From Ktedonobacter robiniae (lineage in GTDB: Bacteria; Chloroflexota; Ktedonobacteria; Ktedonobacterales; Ktedonobacteraceae): a DNA stretch of 64,000 nt. Of this stretch, positions 47,231 through 56,987 are shown in pieces (position 1 is the stretch's first letter; each line of letters opens with the position of its first letter). The notes beneath the pieces were generated by a model. The model was not told where the DNA came from and searched no databases. It worked only from the letters and a program-made list of their open reading frames with translations. The DNA lies in NCBI RefSeq assembly GCF_016587375.1, contig NZ_BNJG01000002.1, positions 2,294,001-2,358,000 on the forward strand. The letters are read 5' to 3'. Both the position numbers and the translations under genes were made by a program.

Positions 47231-50200
47231 AGGAGTTGCTGGAGCGGTTTTCAGGTGGGATACCAGTAGAAGATCTTTCGCTACTGGCTCGTTTTGAGCA
47301 TTACGCGGCTACTTATCCTGAGCGACCGGCGCTATGTGCTGGTGAGACTCGGTTGAGTTATGGCCAGTTGAATCGGCAGGCCAATCAACTGGCTCACTGG
47401 TTACGAAAGGCTGGCATAAGGTGCGATGTACCGGTAGGACTGTATCTTGAGCGCGGGGCGGCGATGCTTATTGGCGTATTGGGAATCTTCAAAGCAGGTG
47501 GCGCATACGTACCAATCGATGCCGCCCTGCCTGGAGAGCGCCTGCGACGGGTACTCGCAGAAGTAAACGCTCCTGTTATATTAACGCAACGCAGCCTTCA
47601 TGAGCGTATTCCGCCAGGGTCAGGTCTAACCATAGAGTTGGACGAATGGTCCACACTAAAGGATGAAGAGGAGCAGGATCTAAGGTTGATGGAAGAAGAA
47701 GAGGGACTGGCCTATGTGCTCTATACTTCTGGATCGACCGGAGCTCCAAAGGGCGTGGCAGTACGACGTGCTAGTTTGAATCACTACGCCGCGGCTCTAC
47801 GCAAGACCTTGAATGTGGTGGAAGGCTGGCAATACGCAACGGTTTCAACCCTGGCGGCAGACCTGGGGAATACAGTGATCTATACCGCCTTGAGTAGTGG
47901 CGGTTGCCTGCATGTATTGCCCTATGAGACTGTGACCCAGAGTGCATTACTTGCCCAGTATATGCAAGAGCACATGATTGATGTGTTGAAGATTGTGCCT
48001 TCCCATTTACGAACCTTATTGCAGGATACAGATTCGCGCACATGTCTTTTCCCCCGGCGCCACCTGATCCTTGGCGGTGAGGCGCTAAGTGAGGATTTAC
48101 TACATCAATTCATCCAGATCACTGGCGAATGCGATATCTGGAACCATTACGGGCCAACAGAGACGACCATAGGCGTACTTTTGCGCAAAGTAGATGTGTT
48201 TGAAGCGAGCTCAAGCGCAGAAAAAACGGCTTTTAGTGAAGTGATTGGGGCGAATAGAGTCTATATAGCGGACGAGTATCAACGCATTGTGCCAGTAGGT
48301 GTGATTGGGGAGTTATGTGTGGGAGGTATGGGTCTGGCCAGAGGATACCTGAAACAATTGGGGCAGACTGCGGAGAAATTTGTGCCTGATCCCTATGGAA
48401 ACGTGGGTGGCGAACGTGTATATCGAACCGGAGATCTGGCCAGATACGGGGCGAGAGGCGAGATCGAATTTATTGGCCGCAAAGATAGACAGATAAAAAT
48501 ACGCGGCTACCGGGTAGAGCCAGGGGAGATAGAAGCAGTTTTACAAGAGCATGAACAAGTGCGAGAGGCGCTGGTCATCAAGCGGGGAGAAAATTTAGCG
48601 GGATATGTAATAGGCAGGCAACCACTGGAGAACGTCAAAACGATACGTGAGTGGCTGCGCGAACGCTTGCCCGAATATATGGTGCCAGCTATCCTGGTAA
48701 GATTGCGTACCTGGCCGTTAACTGAAAACGGGAAAATTGACGTGCAAGGGCTGCCTGATGAGGAAGAAATAGAGGTGCGAGCCGTTGTCGCGGCGCGCAC
48801 GCCGATTGAAGAATTGCTGGTTCAAATCTGGCAAGAGGTGCTTGGAATCTCTGTCAGGAGCGTGCATGACAACTTCGTTGAACTTGGTGGGCACTCGCTC
48901 TTAGCGACCCAGGTTATTTCGCGTATTCGCTCAAGATTGCAGATCGAGCTTCCGCTGCGTGCGATCTTTGAAGCTCCTACTGTCGCAGGCCTGGCGCAAC
49001 TTGTGGAAAAAATAACGCATCAGAGCATGAACGTGAACCACCCTGCCCTTGTGCCAGTACTGCGTGAGCAAGCGTTACCCCTCTCATTTGCACAGCAACG
49101 CCTATGGATCATCGATCAGATGACGCCAGGCGGGAGCGCATATAACATTCCTCTAGCTGTGCATATGCGTGGTCCTTTGCAGAGGGACGCGCTAGAATAT
49201 AGCCTGCGCTCCGTCGTGCAACGCCATGAAATTCTACGAACAACCTTTTCTATACAGGGAGAATTACCCACACAGCATATTCACGCAACAGAGCATGTTT
49301 TTGCCTTGCCTGTGATTGACCTCAGTGCACTCACGCCAGCCGAGCGAGACAGCCGGGTACGACAGTGGATGTTACAGGAGGTCGAGTGGGATTTCGATCT
49401 ATCCACAGGACCACTCTTCCGTGCGCACCTCCTTATCCTTGCGGCAAACGAGCATATTCTGCTTTGGACCATGCATCATATTGTCTCTGATGGCTGGTCC
49501 AGAAATATATTATTACGCGAGGTCAGTTATCTCTATAATGCCTTCACGCAGGGAGATGCTGTATCTTTACCAGCGTTGGTGCTGCAATATGCGGACTATG
49601 CGGTCTGGCAACGCCAATGGTTGCAAGGTGCCACCCTCCAGCAACAGGAGGACTACTGGCGCGACCAGCTCGCTGGCATTACCCCGCTTGCCCTCCCCAC
49701 CGATTCTCCACGTCCCCCGGAGCAAACCATGTGTGGGGCAGCACATACCCTGCACCTCTCGGAAGAGCTGAGCCAGGCCTTGCGGGCACTGAGCCAGCAG
49801 GAAGGGGTGACGCTGTTCATGCTCTTGCTAGCTAGCTTCCAGATCTTGTTGGGGCGCTACAGCGGGCAGGAGGATATTGTGGTGGGCACGCCGATTGCTA
49901 ATCGGACGCAGGCCGAGGTAGAGGACTTGATTGGCTTCTTTGTCAATACGCTGGTGTTGCGTACGGATCTGTCGGGATCGCCCACAGTGCGCGAAGTGGT
50001 GCGGCGGGTGCGCGAGGTGAGCCTGGGAGCCTATGCCCACCAGGACTTGCCCTTTGAATACCTGGTGGAGCGTTTGCAGCCCGAACGTGATCGCAGTCGG
50101 CACCCACTTTTTCAGGTGCTTTTCACCCTGCAGCAGGAGAGCCAGCCATCTGAGGGGCTACGGCAGGTAGAGGTAGAAGAACTTGCGCTGGAGGTACAGC

Positions 50201-53200
50201 AGGTAAAGTTTGACCTGGCGCTCACGGTCGAAGCAGGAGCGCGAGATATGCGCGTTCAACTGGAGTATTGTACGGACCTGTTTACCGAGTTGAGCATTGA
50301 ACGAATGCTGCAGCATTGGCAGCGTGTGCTCGAAGCCATGGTTCAAACGCCAGAGGAGCGGATTGAGCGCCTGCCTTTGCTCAGTGCCCAGGAGCGTGAG
50401 CAAGCCCTGCATACCTGGAACCAGACCCGACAGCCTGTTCCGGTGGAGATGGTACCTCAACTACTCGTGCGCCAGGCCCTCGCTACACCCCAGGCGCTGG
50501 CGGTGCAGGAGGCCACGCGAGCATTGAGCTACCAGGAGTTGTTGCGCCAGGCCCGCCGACTCGCGGCGCAACTGCGGCGGTTGGGAGTGGGAACAGAGCA
50601 GGTAGTGGGCGTGTACATAGAGCGCTCGGTGGACCTGGTGGTCAGCCTGCTAGGCGTGTGGATGGCGGGAGGGGCGTATCTGCCGCTGGAGCCGGGGCAG
50701 CCGTTAGAGCGGCTGTGCTACCAACTCAAGGATGCGGGAGCGTGCCTGGTCGTGACGAGGAGCGCGCGGCAGGAGCAGGCGCGTGAGCTACAAGCCTCTC
50801 TCGTCTGCCTTGAAGATGTGCTTGCTGAGCAGGAAGAGTCTGTCAATCTAGAGATTGGAGAGATCACGATCCATCCAGAGCAACTGGCCTACGTGATCTA
50901 TACCTCAGGCTCGACGGGAGTTCCCAAAGGGGTGGGAGTGACGCATGCCAACCTGGGGAACCTGGTGGCATGGTATATCCGATGTTACCAGGTTACCACA
51001 GCCGACCGGGTCACTCAGTTGTTTAGCCAGGGCTTTGACCCGATGGCGCTGGACTTGTGGCCAACGCTGGTCAGCGGAGCCAGTGTATGGATCGTGGACG
51101 AGGAGACCCGGTTGGAGTCTGAACGACTGCAGGAGTGGCTTTGTGAACACGAGATCACGATGTGCAATACGGCCACGCCCCTGTTGGAAGGATTGCTGGC
51201 GCTGAATGAGATGCCCATCGGAGCCTTACGACACCTGGGAGCGGGAGGAGAGCAGTTGCGGAGATATGCGCCCGAGGGGGCAGCATATCGGCTCCATAAC
51301 TTTTATGGGCCAACAGAAGGAACCGTGATTGCGACCACGAGGGAGGTGGAGACAGAGGAGGAGGCAAAGGGAAGGCTGCCCGGGATTGGGCGCGCGATAG
51401 GGGGAACCGAGGCTTATGTAGTGGATGGAGAGGGCGAGCCCGTGCCGATCGGAGTGGTGGGGGAGATCTATCTGGGAGGGGCAGGTATAGCACGAGGGTA
51501 CCTGGGGAGAGCGAGTCTGACGGCGGAGCGGTTTGTCCCAGATGCCTGGAGTGGAGCGGCAGGAGGGCGTGTCTACCGCACAGGAGACCTGGGACGTTAT
51601 CGGGAGGACGGAAGTCTGGAGTATGTGGGGAGGGTGGATCAGCAGGTGAAGGTGCGAGGCCATCGCATCGAACTGGGAGAGATTGAGACAGTTCTGGCAC
51701 AGCACACTAGCGTAAAAGAGTGCATTGTGATGACGCTAGTGGGAAAGACGGGGGATTTGCACCTGGTTGGGTATGTTGTGCTCAATTCTCCAGACTTGGA
51801 AGTCAAGTCTGGAGACCTACAAGCACATCTGGCCAAGAAATTGCCGGGATATATGGTGCCTGGCCGCTTTGTTGTATTAACCGATTTGCCAAGGACGCCC
51901 AATGGCAAAATTGACCGGGACGCGCTGCCAAAGCCAGCGGAAGAAGATGAGAGCAGTGTAAGCGTAGAAGAACTACCACGAGGGATTGTGGAGGAAGCTA
52001 TAGCAGAGATCTGGGTCGCTTTGCTAGAAAGAACGAACATTGGGCGCCAGGAATCTTTCTTTGCGTTGGGAGGACATTCGTTGCTGGCGACACGGGTAAT
52101 CGCGCGGCTACGCGCTATTTTTGGGGTTGAGATTCCCTTGCGCAAGCTCTTTGAGGAGCCAACCATAGCAGGACTGGCTACGTATGTTGAGCGGATGCTA
52201 CGAAACCGTGAAGAGTTGTCTACATTTACGCTTGTGCCACAAGAGCGTGGGGATGAGGTGCCACTTTCGTTCGCGCAACAACGGCTCTGGTTTCTGGCGC
52301 AACTGGACCCCCAGTCCGCAGCCTATAATATGCCCCACGCGCTACGGTTACGTGGCCCCTTGCACATTGAGGCATTGGAAGCCAGCTTTCTCGAACTACT
52401 CCGTCGTCATGAGTCTCTCCGCACGACCTTTGCCCTGAGCGAGGGACAGCCGGTGCAGCGAATTCATTCCCTAAGCGGGCCAATTGTGCACCATATCTAC
52501 CTGGAGCAGCAGAACCCAGAGCAGCGAGGACAGGAGGTCCTGCGGTTGGCGAATGAGGAGGCACGGCGCCCCTTCGATTTGATTGAGGGACCACTGCTAC
52601 GCGTCACACTGCTGCACTTGGGTAAATACGAGCATATCCTGCTGCTGACGTTGCATCATATCATCGCTGACGCCTGGTCCATGGAAGTGTTGATTCGTGA
52701 AATGGCAACCATGTATGCGAGATACAGCACGCAAGGAGCGTTAATCCCCTTAGCAGACCTTCCTGTGCAATATGCGGACTACGCGATCTGGCAACGCCAA
52801 TGGCTGCAAGGCGCCACCCTCCAGCGACAGGAGGACTACTGGCGTAACCAACTCGCTGGCATCACGCCTCTTGCTCTCCCCACCGACTTTCCTCATCCCC
52901 CGGAGCAAACTACTCGTGGAGCGGTGCATACATTGCACCTCTCGGAAGAGTTGAGCCAGGGCTTGCGGCAGCTGAGCCAACAGGAAGGGGTAACCTTGTT
53001 TATGCTCTTGCTCGCTGGTTTCCAGATTCTGCTGGGGCGCTACAGCGGGCAGGAGGATATTGTGGTGGGCACGCCGATTGCTAATCGGACGCAGAGAGAA
53101 GTTGAAGGTCTAATCGGCTTTTTTGTTAACACGTTGGTGTTACGCACACGTCTATCTGGGCAACCGAATTTCCTGGATGTGTTGGCACGGGTACGTGAAA

Positions 53201-56200
53201 GCGCATTAGGTGCGTATATGCATCAGGATCTGCCATTTGAATACCTGGTAGAAATCCTGCATCCGGAGAGAGATGGTAGTCGGCATCCATTGTTCCAGGT
53301 GATGTTCTCTCTGCAGCAAGAGGGGAAGCTGCCCAAGCCGCTGGTAGGGATTGAGGCCGAAGCGATAGAGCTAGAGCAACGGGAGGTAAAGTTTGATCTC
53401 TCGCTGACTATGGTAGCGAGAGACAGATACATCGATGGCAATTTAGAGTACAATGCCGATCTATTTGACCACGAAACTATAGAGCGGATGGCACAAGCAT
53501 TTCAACGTCTTCTCACCGGGATTGTGACCAATCCCGAGATTCGCGTGGGAGCGATAGATATTTTAAGCGCAGCGGAGAGACAGCTTCAACTTATTGAGTG
53601 GAATCAAACGGACGTACCTCTTCCATTAGATATGTGTTTACATCGGTTATTTGAAACTCAAGCTAGCCTGACACCTGACTCTCTTGCCCTAATTAGCGAG
53701 AGTGAGTATTTAACATTCCAGGAGCTCAACGCACGCGCTAACCAAGTTGCGCATTATCTGCAAGCACATAATGTTGAGCGCGAGGCACTGGTTGCGCTCT
53801 ATCTGGAGCGTTCAGTGGATTTGATAGTATGTGTGCTAGGGGTACTGAAAGCGGGTGGCGCTTATGTTCCCCTGGACATTGCCTCTCCTCGCGAGCGGTT
53901 GGGATGGATACTTCAGGATGCCAATCCTACGATAATAATTACTCGCTCAGATTTACTGAACAACCTACCCGATGCCGTGTCTCCGCTTCTGCGCATAGAC
54001 AGGGAACGCTCTTTACTGTCAATGCAGCCATCCACTAACCTCGATGTGCTGGTGTATCCAGAGAATATGGCTTATATGATTTATACCTCGGGATCAACTG
54101 GCAAGCCAAAGGGAGTATCGGTTGAGCATCGTTCAGTTGTTAACCATTGTTATGAGATTATTCGTCAATGCAATCTGAAGAGCACTGATAGGGTCGCGCA
54201 GTTTGCAAATCTGGCCTTTGACGCAGCAGTTGAAGAACTTTATCCAACCTGGTTGAGTGGTGCAGCCTTAGTTCTTCGCCCACCCGATCTCGCTATCACA
54301 GTAGAGGAGTGGCATCAATGGATAGAACGTATACGGATCAGTGTGTTGAATCTGCCTACTGCATATTGGCATCAATGGGCGATTAACCTTGCTCAGAATC
54401 CATTGCCACTACCAATGTGTTTACGACTGGTGATCGTTGGTGGCGAACAGGCGCTCTTTGAGCGCTATCAACTCTGGCGGACTTTGACTAAAGAAAGAGT
54501 CCTTTGGATGAATACCTATGGACCAACCGAGACTACAGTTACTTCGCTTCTCTATTTACTCACTCCTGAAGCAAATGAGCCAGCATTGCAGAATGGCAAA
54601 CTCCCCATTGGACGTCCCATTGCCAATACCCATGTGTATATTCTAGATCAACATCTCCAGCTTGTCCCGATTGGTGTGGTTGGCGAGCTCTTTATCGGAG
54701 GCGCAGGGGTTGCTCGCGGTTACCTGAAGCATGCGGATCTCACTGCTGAGCGCTATCTTCCTGATCCTTTTGCTTCTCAGCCTGGAGCACGGCTCTATCG
54801 TAGTGGCGACCTGGTACGCTATCTTCCTGATGGCGTTCTGGAATATGTTGGGCGTGTGGATCAGCAAGTGAAACTTCGTGGCTATCGTATCGAACTAGCT
54901 GAGATTGTCACTGTACTTTACCAATGTCAAGGGGTGCAAGAGTGTACTGTGATTGTCCGCGAGGATGTGCCTGGAGAGAAGCAACTGGTTGCTTATCTGG
55001 CTGGTGAGCAACTTCCTGATAGTGCAGCGCTACGCCAGTTCATCAAGCAGCGTTTGCCTGAGTATATGGTGCCCACATTTTTTGTACGCTTACACACACT
55101 ACCATTGACAGTCAGCGGAAAAATCGATGTACAGGCGTTGCCAAGACCCGAGGAAGAGGAACTTGTGGAGGTGGAACAACCGCAAGGGATGGAGGAGGAG
55201 GCAGTAGCAGCGATTTGGACTGCGTTACTGGGGAGAAGGAAGATTGGAAGGCAGGAATCTTTTTTCGCACTAGGGGGACATTCGTTACTGGCTACTCAGG
55301 CAATTGCGCGTGTACGTAGCGTCTTTGGGATCGAGCTTCCTCTTCGTGGCCTATTTGAAGAGCCTACAATTACTGGACAGGGAAGACAGATTAGAGCGTT
55401 ATTGGAAGGAGGAAGTAAGGACACACATCTAGCTCTGGTTCCTATTGGGAGAGATCAACCACTACCTCTCTCATTTGCGCAGCAGCGACTCTGGATACTG
55501 GATCAGATGGACTCCTCGAATAATGCATATACTATCCCGCTAGCTGTCCGTTTGACGGGAACATTAGAAATTGCTGCTCTAGAATATACCTTGCAGGAAA
55601 TTATCGGTAGACATGAGATCCTGCGAACGACTTTCGACATTGATGAGCATCAGCGTCCCACACAACTGATACATGCGATATCTACCTGTGCTCTGCAGCT
55701 TGATGACCTTTGCCATATACCTGCGGATGAGAGAGAGGCTGAGGCAACTCGCCTGGCTTCCAAGGAGGCTGCACTCCCCTTCAATCTTAACCAGGGGCCA
55801 TTATTCCGCGCCCGGTTGCTACGTCTGGAGGAGCATGAGTACATATTACTCCTAACGATGCACCATATTGTCTTTGATGGCTGGTCGAGCAATATTCTGA
55901 CGCGCGAGATCATCACGATTTATAGTGCAAAAGTACAGCAGAAAAAGTACTCTTTACCGCCCCTGACAATACAATACGCTGACTTTGCCTGGTGGCAGCG
56001 CCAGTATGTACAAAGTGAGCCATTCATAACACACCTGGAGTATTGGCAACAGCAACTCCAGGGTGCACGCGCGCTTGTCTTGCCGACTGACCGTCCACGC
56101 TCAGCACAGCAAAGCTATCAGGCGGCTAGCTATGGTTTCCGTATATCGGCAGAGCTTTCCCAGCAACTCAATCAGTATAGTCAGAACCAGAACGTTACCC

Positions 56201-56901
56201 TGTTTATGGTCCTGCTAGCAGCCTTCCAGGTGCTGCTCTACCGTGTGACAGACATTCAGGATCTTGTTGTGGGCACTGATATTGCGAACCGGACCTATGA
56301 AGAGACTGAGCACCTGCTAGGGTTCTTTGTTAATCTCCTGGTTTTACGCACACGCATTGTGAGCCAGGCTTTGTTCCGCGAGGTGTTGCTCCAGGTCCGT
56401 GAAGTGGTATTAAACGCCTATGCCCATCAAGACGTTCCTTTTGATCTACTGGTGGAAAAGCTACACCTGGAGCGTGGCGGAGGCATGACCCCCCTGGTAA
56501 ATGTTTTATTTGTTTTACAAAATATCCCTGCTGATAAGGAAACGACTATTGATTTGCCAGAGTTGACGGTAAACACCTTTGGAGCACCGGTGGCGCTTGG
56601 GGCCAAGTTCGACCTGGCGCTTTTTCTCAACGAGAGCGCGGATGGTTTCACTGGCGCCATCAACTATAGCGTTGAGCTCTTTGATCAGTCAACAATTGCC
56701 GCTCTAGCCCGGCAATATGAAATGTTGTTGCGCAATGTCCTCGCTCATCCAGATGTCTCTATCGATGAACTGGATCTGCTTAGCGAGGAAGAGAAAGAAC
56801 AGAAGAGGCAGCGGGAGCAGCAACGCAAAGTATCGATCAGGCAAGGAATAAAACGTTCGAGAGGAGAAAGGGCCAGCCTTTCAGACTTTGAGCAATCCTG
56901 A
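45901..56901 (+). CDS. NRPS, three modules: interface-A(Asp)-PCP-C-A-PCP-C-A-PCP-C
   Basis: 3666 aa. Interface-type domain 1-440 (LPALCAD near 139); A1 465-965, pocket D-L-T-K-I-G-H-I-G, Asp-type; PCP Ser near 999; C2 1040-1500 (HHIVSDG); A2 1515-2020, D-P-L-N-G-G-F-V-I, not assigned; PCP near 2060; C3 2105-2560 (HHIIADA); A3 2580-3080, D-A-E-N-I-G-T-V-T, not assigned; PCP near 3127; terminal C 3180-3620 (HHIVFDG, with GTDIANR and FVNLLVLR); highly basic tail 3625-3666. No epimerase or thioesterase. AAAGGAGG at 45882-45889 supports the ATG at 45901; the gap to the upstream gene is 88 bp. It should take the chain from the 6932-aa protein and hand it to the 56988 protein. The 49600-51720 stretch is nearly the same as 60683-62803 in the next gene. 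Confidence 0.96.
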   Translation: MRAAGLKGSRLSLQQARLWSLQAEPQTYRVQCSVLLKGACDSSLLKQALQRLVEQHEILHTVFQRLPEIDLPVQVIAEQALFTYEEQSLESVDSVQQQEIISRISIEEQAYTFDLTQGPLLRVYLLHLHVHEHILLVSLPALCADVATLRILIDQLSQNYAALLQRQEITEDPLQYADAAAWQQELLQDEDAQENIAFWRREHLHPANLSVPFVRHGHFDPQGIGEKFAPQEVTIDLGDELINRLHELAHLHQVSCREVLLLCWQILLSRFCAGSPIVMGYLCDGRYFDDLDQALGLYSRVVPLPDIAPMDQTFAQLLHQVRTDVAAALENQYYFSWLPSGERPAMPFLPLSFAYEEWPQSWEAGSLHWSIMRQWSCLERFLLHLAVDQMGQQLRVHLAYDPCMFSQEQIVSLSHGLLCLLQAIVTQPQQRVAYLPVMSEAKQQELLERFSGGIPVEDLSLLARFEHYAATYPERPALCAGETRLSYGQLNRQANQLAHWLRKAGIRCDVPVGLYLERGAAMLIGVLGIFKAGGAYVPIDAALPGERLRRVLAEVNAPVILTQRSLHERIPPGSGLTIELDEWSTLKDEEEQDLRLMEEEEGLAYVLYTSGSTGAPKGVAVRRASLNHYAAALRKTLNVVEGWQYATVSTLAADLGNTVIYTALSSGGCLHVLPYETVTQSALLAQYMQEHMIDVLKIVPSHLRTLLQDTDSRTCLFPRRHLILGGEALSEDLLHQFIQITGECDIWNHYGPTETTIGVLLRKVDVFEASSSAEKTAFSEVIGANRVYIADEYQRIVPVGVIGELCVGGMGLARGYLKQLGQTAEKFVPDPYGNVGGERVYRTGDLARYGARGEIEFIGRKDRQIKIRGYRVEPGEIEAVLQEHEQVREALVIKRGENLAGYVIGRQPLENVKTIREWLRERLPEYMVPAILVRLRTWPLTENGKIDVQGLPDEEEIEVRAVVAARTPIEELLVQIWQEVLGISVRSVHDNFVELGGHSLLATQVISRIRSRLQIELPLRAIFEAPTVAGLAQLVEKITHQSMNVNHPALVPVLREQALPLSFAQQRLWIIDQMTPGGSAYNIPLAVHMRGPLQRDALEYSLRSVVQRHEILRTTFSIQGELPTQHIHATEHVFALPVIDLSALTPAERDSRVRQWMLQEVEWDFDLSTGPLFRAHLLILAANEHILLWTMHHIVSDGWSRNILLREVSYLYNAFTQGDAVSLPALVLQYADYAVWQRQWLQGATLQQQEDYWRDQLAGITPLALPTDSPRPPEQTMCGAAHTLHLSEELSQALRALSQQEGVTLFMLLLASFQILLGRYSGQEDIVVGTPIANRTQAEVEDLIGFFVNTLVLRTDLSGSPTVREVVRRVREVSLGAYAHQDLPFEYLVERLQPERDRSRHPLFQVLFTLQQESQPSEGLRQVEVEELALEVQQVKFDLALTVEAGARDMRVQLEYCTDLFTELSIERMLQHWQRVLEAMVQTPEERIERLPLLSAQEREQALHTWNQTRQPVPVEMVPQLLVRQALATPQALAVQEATRALSYQELLRQARRLAAQLRRLGVGTEQVVGVYIERSVDLVVSLLGVWMAGGAYLPLEPGQPLERLCYQLKDAGACLVVTRSARQEQARELQASLVCLEDVLAEQEESVNLEIGEITIHPEQLAYVIYTSGSTGVPKGVGVTHANLGNLVAWYIRCYQVTTADRVTQLFSQGFDPMALDLWPTLVSGASVWIVDEETRLESERLQEWLCEHEITMCNTATPLLEGLLALNEMPIGALRHLGAGGEQLRRYAPEGAAYRLHNFYGPTEGTVIATTREVETEEEAKGRLPGIGRAIGGTEAYVVDGEGEPVPIGVVGEIYLGGAGIARGYLGRASLTAERFVPDAWSGAAGGRVYRTGDLGRYREDGSLEYVGRVDQQVKVRGHRIELGEIETVLAQHTSVKECIVMTLVGKTGDLHLVGYVVLNSPDLEVKSGDLQAHLAKKLPGYMVPGRFVVLTDLPRTPNGKIDRDALPKPAEEDESSVSVEELPRGIVEEAIAEIWVALLERTNIGRQESFFALGGHSLLATRVIARLRAIFGVEIPLRKLFEEPTIAGLATYVERMLRNREELSTFTLVPQERGDEVPLSFAQQRLWFLAQLDPQSAAYNMPHALRLRGPLHIEALEASFLELLRRHESLRTTFALSEGQPVQRIHSLSGPIVHHIYLEQQNPEQRGQEVLRLANEEARRPFDLIEGPLLRVTLLHLGKYEHILLLTLHHIIADAWSMEVLIREMATMYARYSTQGALIPLADLPVQYADYAIWQRQWLQGATLQRQEDYWRNQLAGITPLALPTDFPHPPEQTTRGAVHTLHLSEELSQGLRQLSQQEGVTLFMLLLAGFQILLGRYSGQEDIVVGTPIANRTQREVEGLIGFFVNTLVLRTRLSGQPNFLDVLARVRESALGAYMHQDLPFEYLVEILHPERDGSRHPLFQVMFSLQQEGKLPKPLVGIEAEAIELEQREVKFDLSLTMVARDRYIDGNLEYNADLFDHETIERMAQAFQRLLTGIVTNPEIRVGAIDILSAAERQLQLIEWNQTDVPLPLDMCLHRLFETQASLTPDSLALISESEYLTFQELNARANQVAHYLQAHNVEREALVALYLERSVDLIVCVLGVLKAGGAYVPLDIASPRERLGWILQDANPTIIITRSDLLNNLPDAVSPLLRIDRERSLLSMQPSTNLDVLVYPENMAYMIYTSGSTGKPKGVSVEHRSVVNHCYEIIRQCNLKSTDRVAQFANLAFDAAVEELYPTWLSGAALVLRPPDLAITVEEWHQWIERIRISVLNLPTAYWHQWAINLAQNPLPLPMCLRLVIVGGEQALFERYQLWRTLTKERVLWMNTYGPTETTVTSLLYLLTPEANEPALQNGKLPIGRPIANTHVYILDQHLQLVPIGVVGELFIGGAGVARGYLKHADLTAERYLPDPFASQPGARLYRSGDLVRYLPDGVLEYVGRVDQQVKLRGYRIELAEIVTVLYQCQGVQECTVIVREDVPGEKQLVAYLAGEQLPDSAALRQFIKQRLPEYMVPTFFVRLHTLPLTVSGKIDVQALPRPEEEELVEVEQPQGMEEEAVAAIWTALLGRRKIGRQESFFALGGHSLLATQAIARVRSVFGIELPLRGLFEEPTITGQGRQIRALLEGGSKDTHLALVPIGRDQPLPLSFAQQRLWILDQMDSSNNAYTIPLAVRLTGTLEIAALEYTLQEIIGRHEILRTTFDIDEHQRPTQLIHAISTCALQLDDLCHIPADEREAEATRLASKEAALPFNLNQGPLFRARLLRLEEHEYILLLTMHHIVFDGWSSNILTREIITIYSAKVQQKKYSLPPLTIQYADFAWWQRQYVQSEPFITHLEYWQQQLQGARALVLPTDRPRSAQQSYQAASYGFRISAELSQQLNQYSQNQNVTLFMVLLAAFQVLLYRVTDIQDLVVGTDIANRTYEETEHLLGFFVNLLVLRTRIVSQALFREVLLQVREVVLNAYAHQDVPFDLLVEKLHLERGGGMTPLVNVLFVLQNIPADKETTIDLPELTVNTFGAPVALGAKFDLALFLNESADGFTGAINYSVELFDQSTIAALARQYEMLLRNVLAHPDVSIDELDLLSEEEKEQKRQREQQRKVSIRQGIKRSRGERASLSDFEQS
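49600..51720 (+). repeat. Near-identical C-A segment shared with the next NRPS gene, copy A
   Basis: The second half of a C domain and most of the following A domain match 60683-62803 at a constant offset of about 11083 bases. The identity is interrupted near 50110-50290. A third partial copy of the C-domain part lies at about 52789-53095, offset 3186. The pattern suggests duplication followed by gene conversion. Confidence 0.85.
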
Positions 56902-56987
56902 AAACTCAGGGCAAGTATGAGCGTTATACGACAGGTTTCTGCCGGTTTGAGGATAGACACAGAGTAGATAAAGGAGTCAGTTACGAG

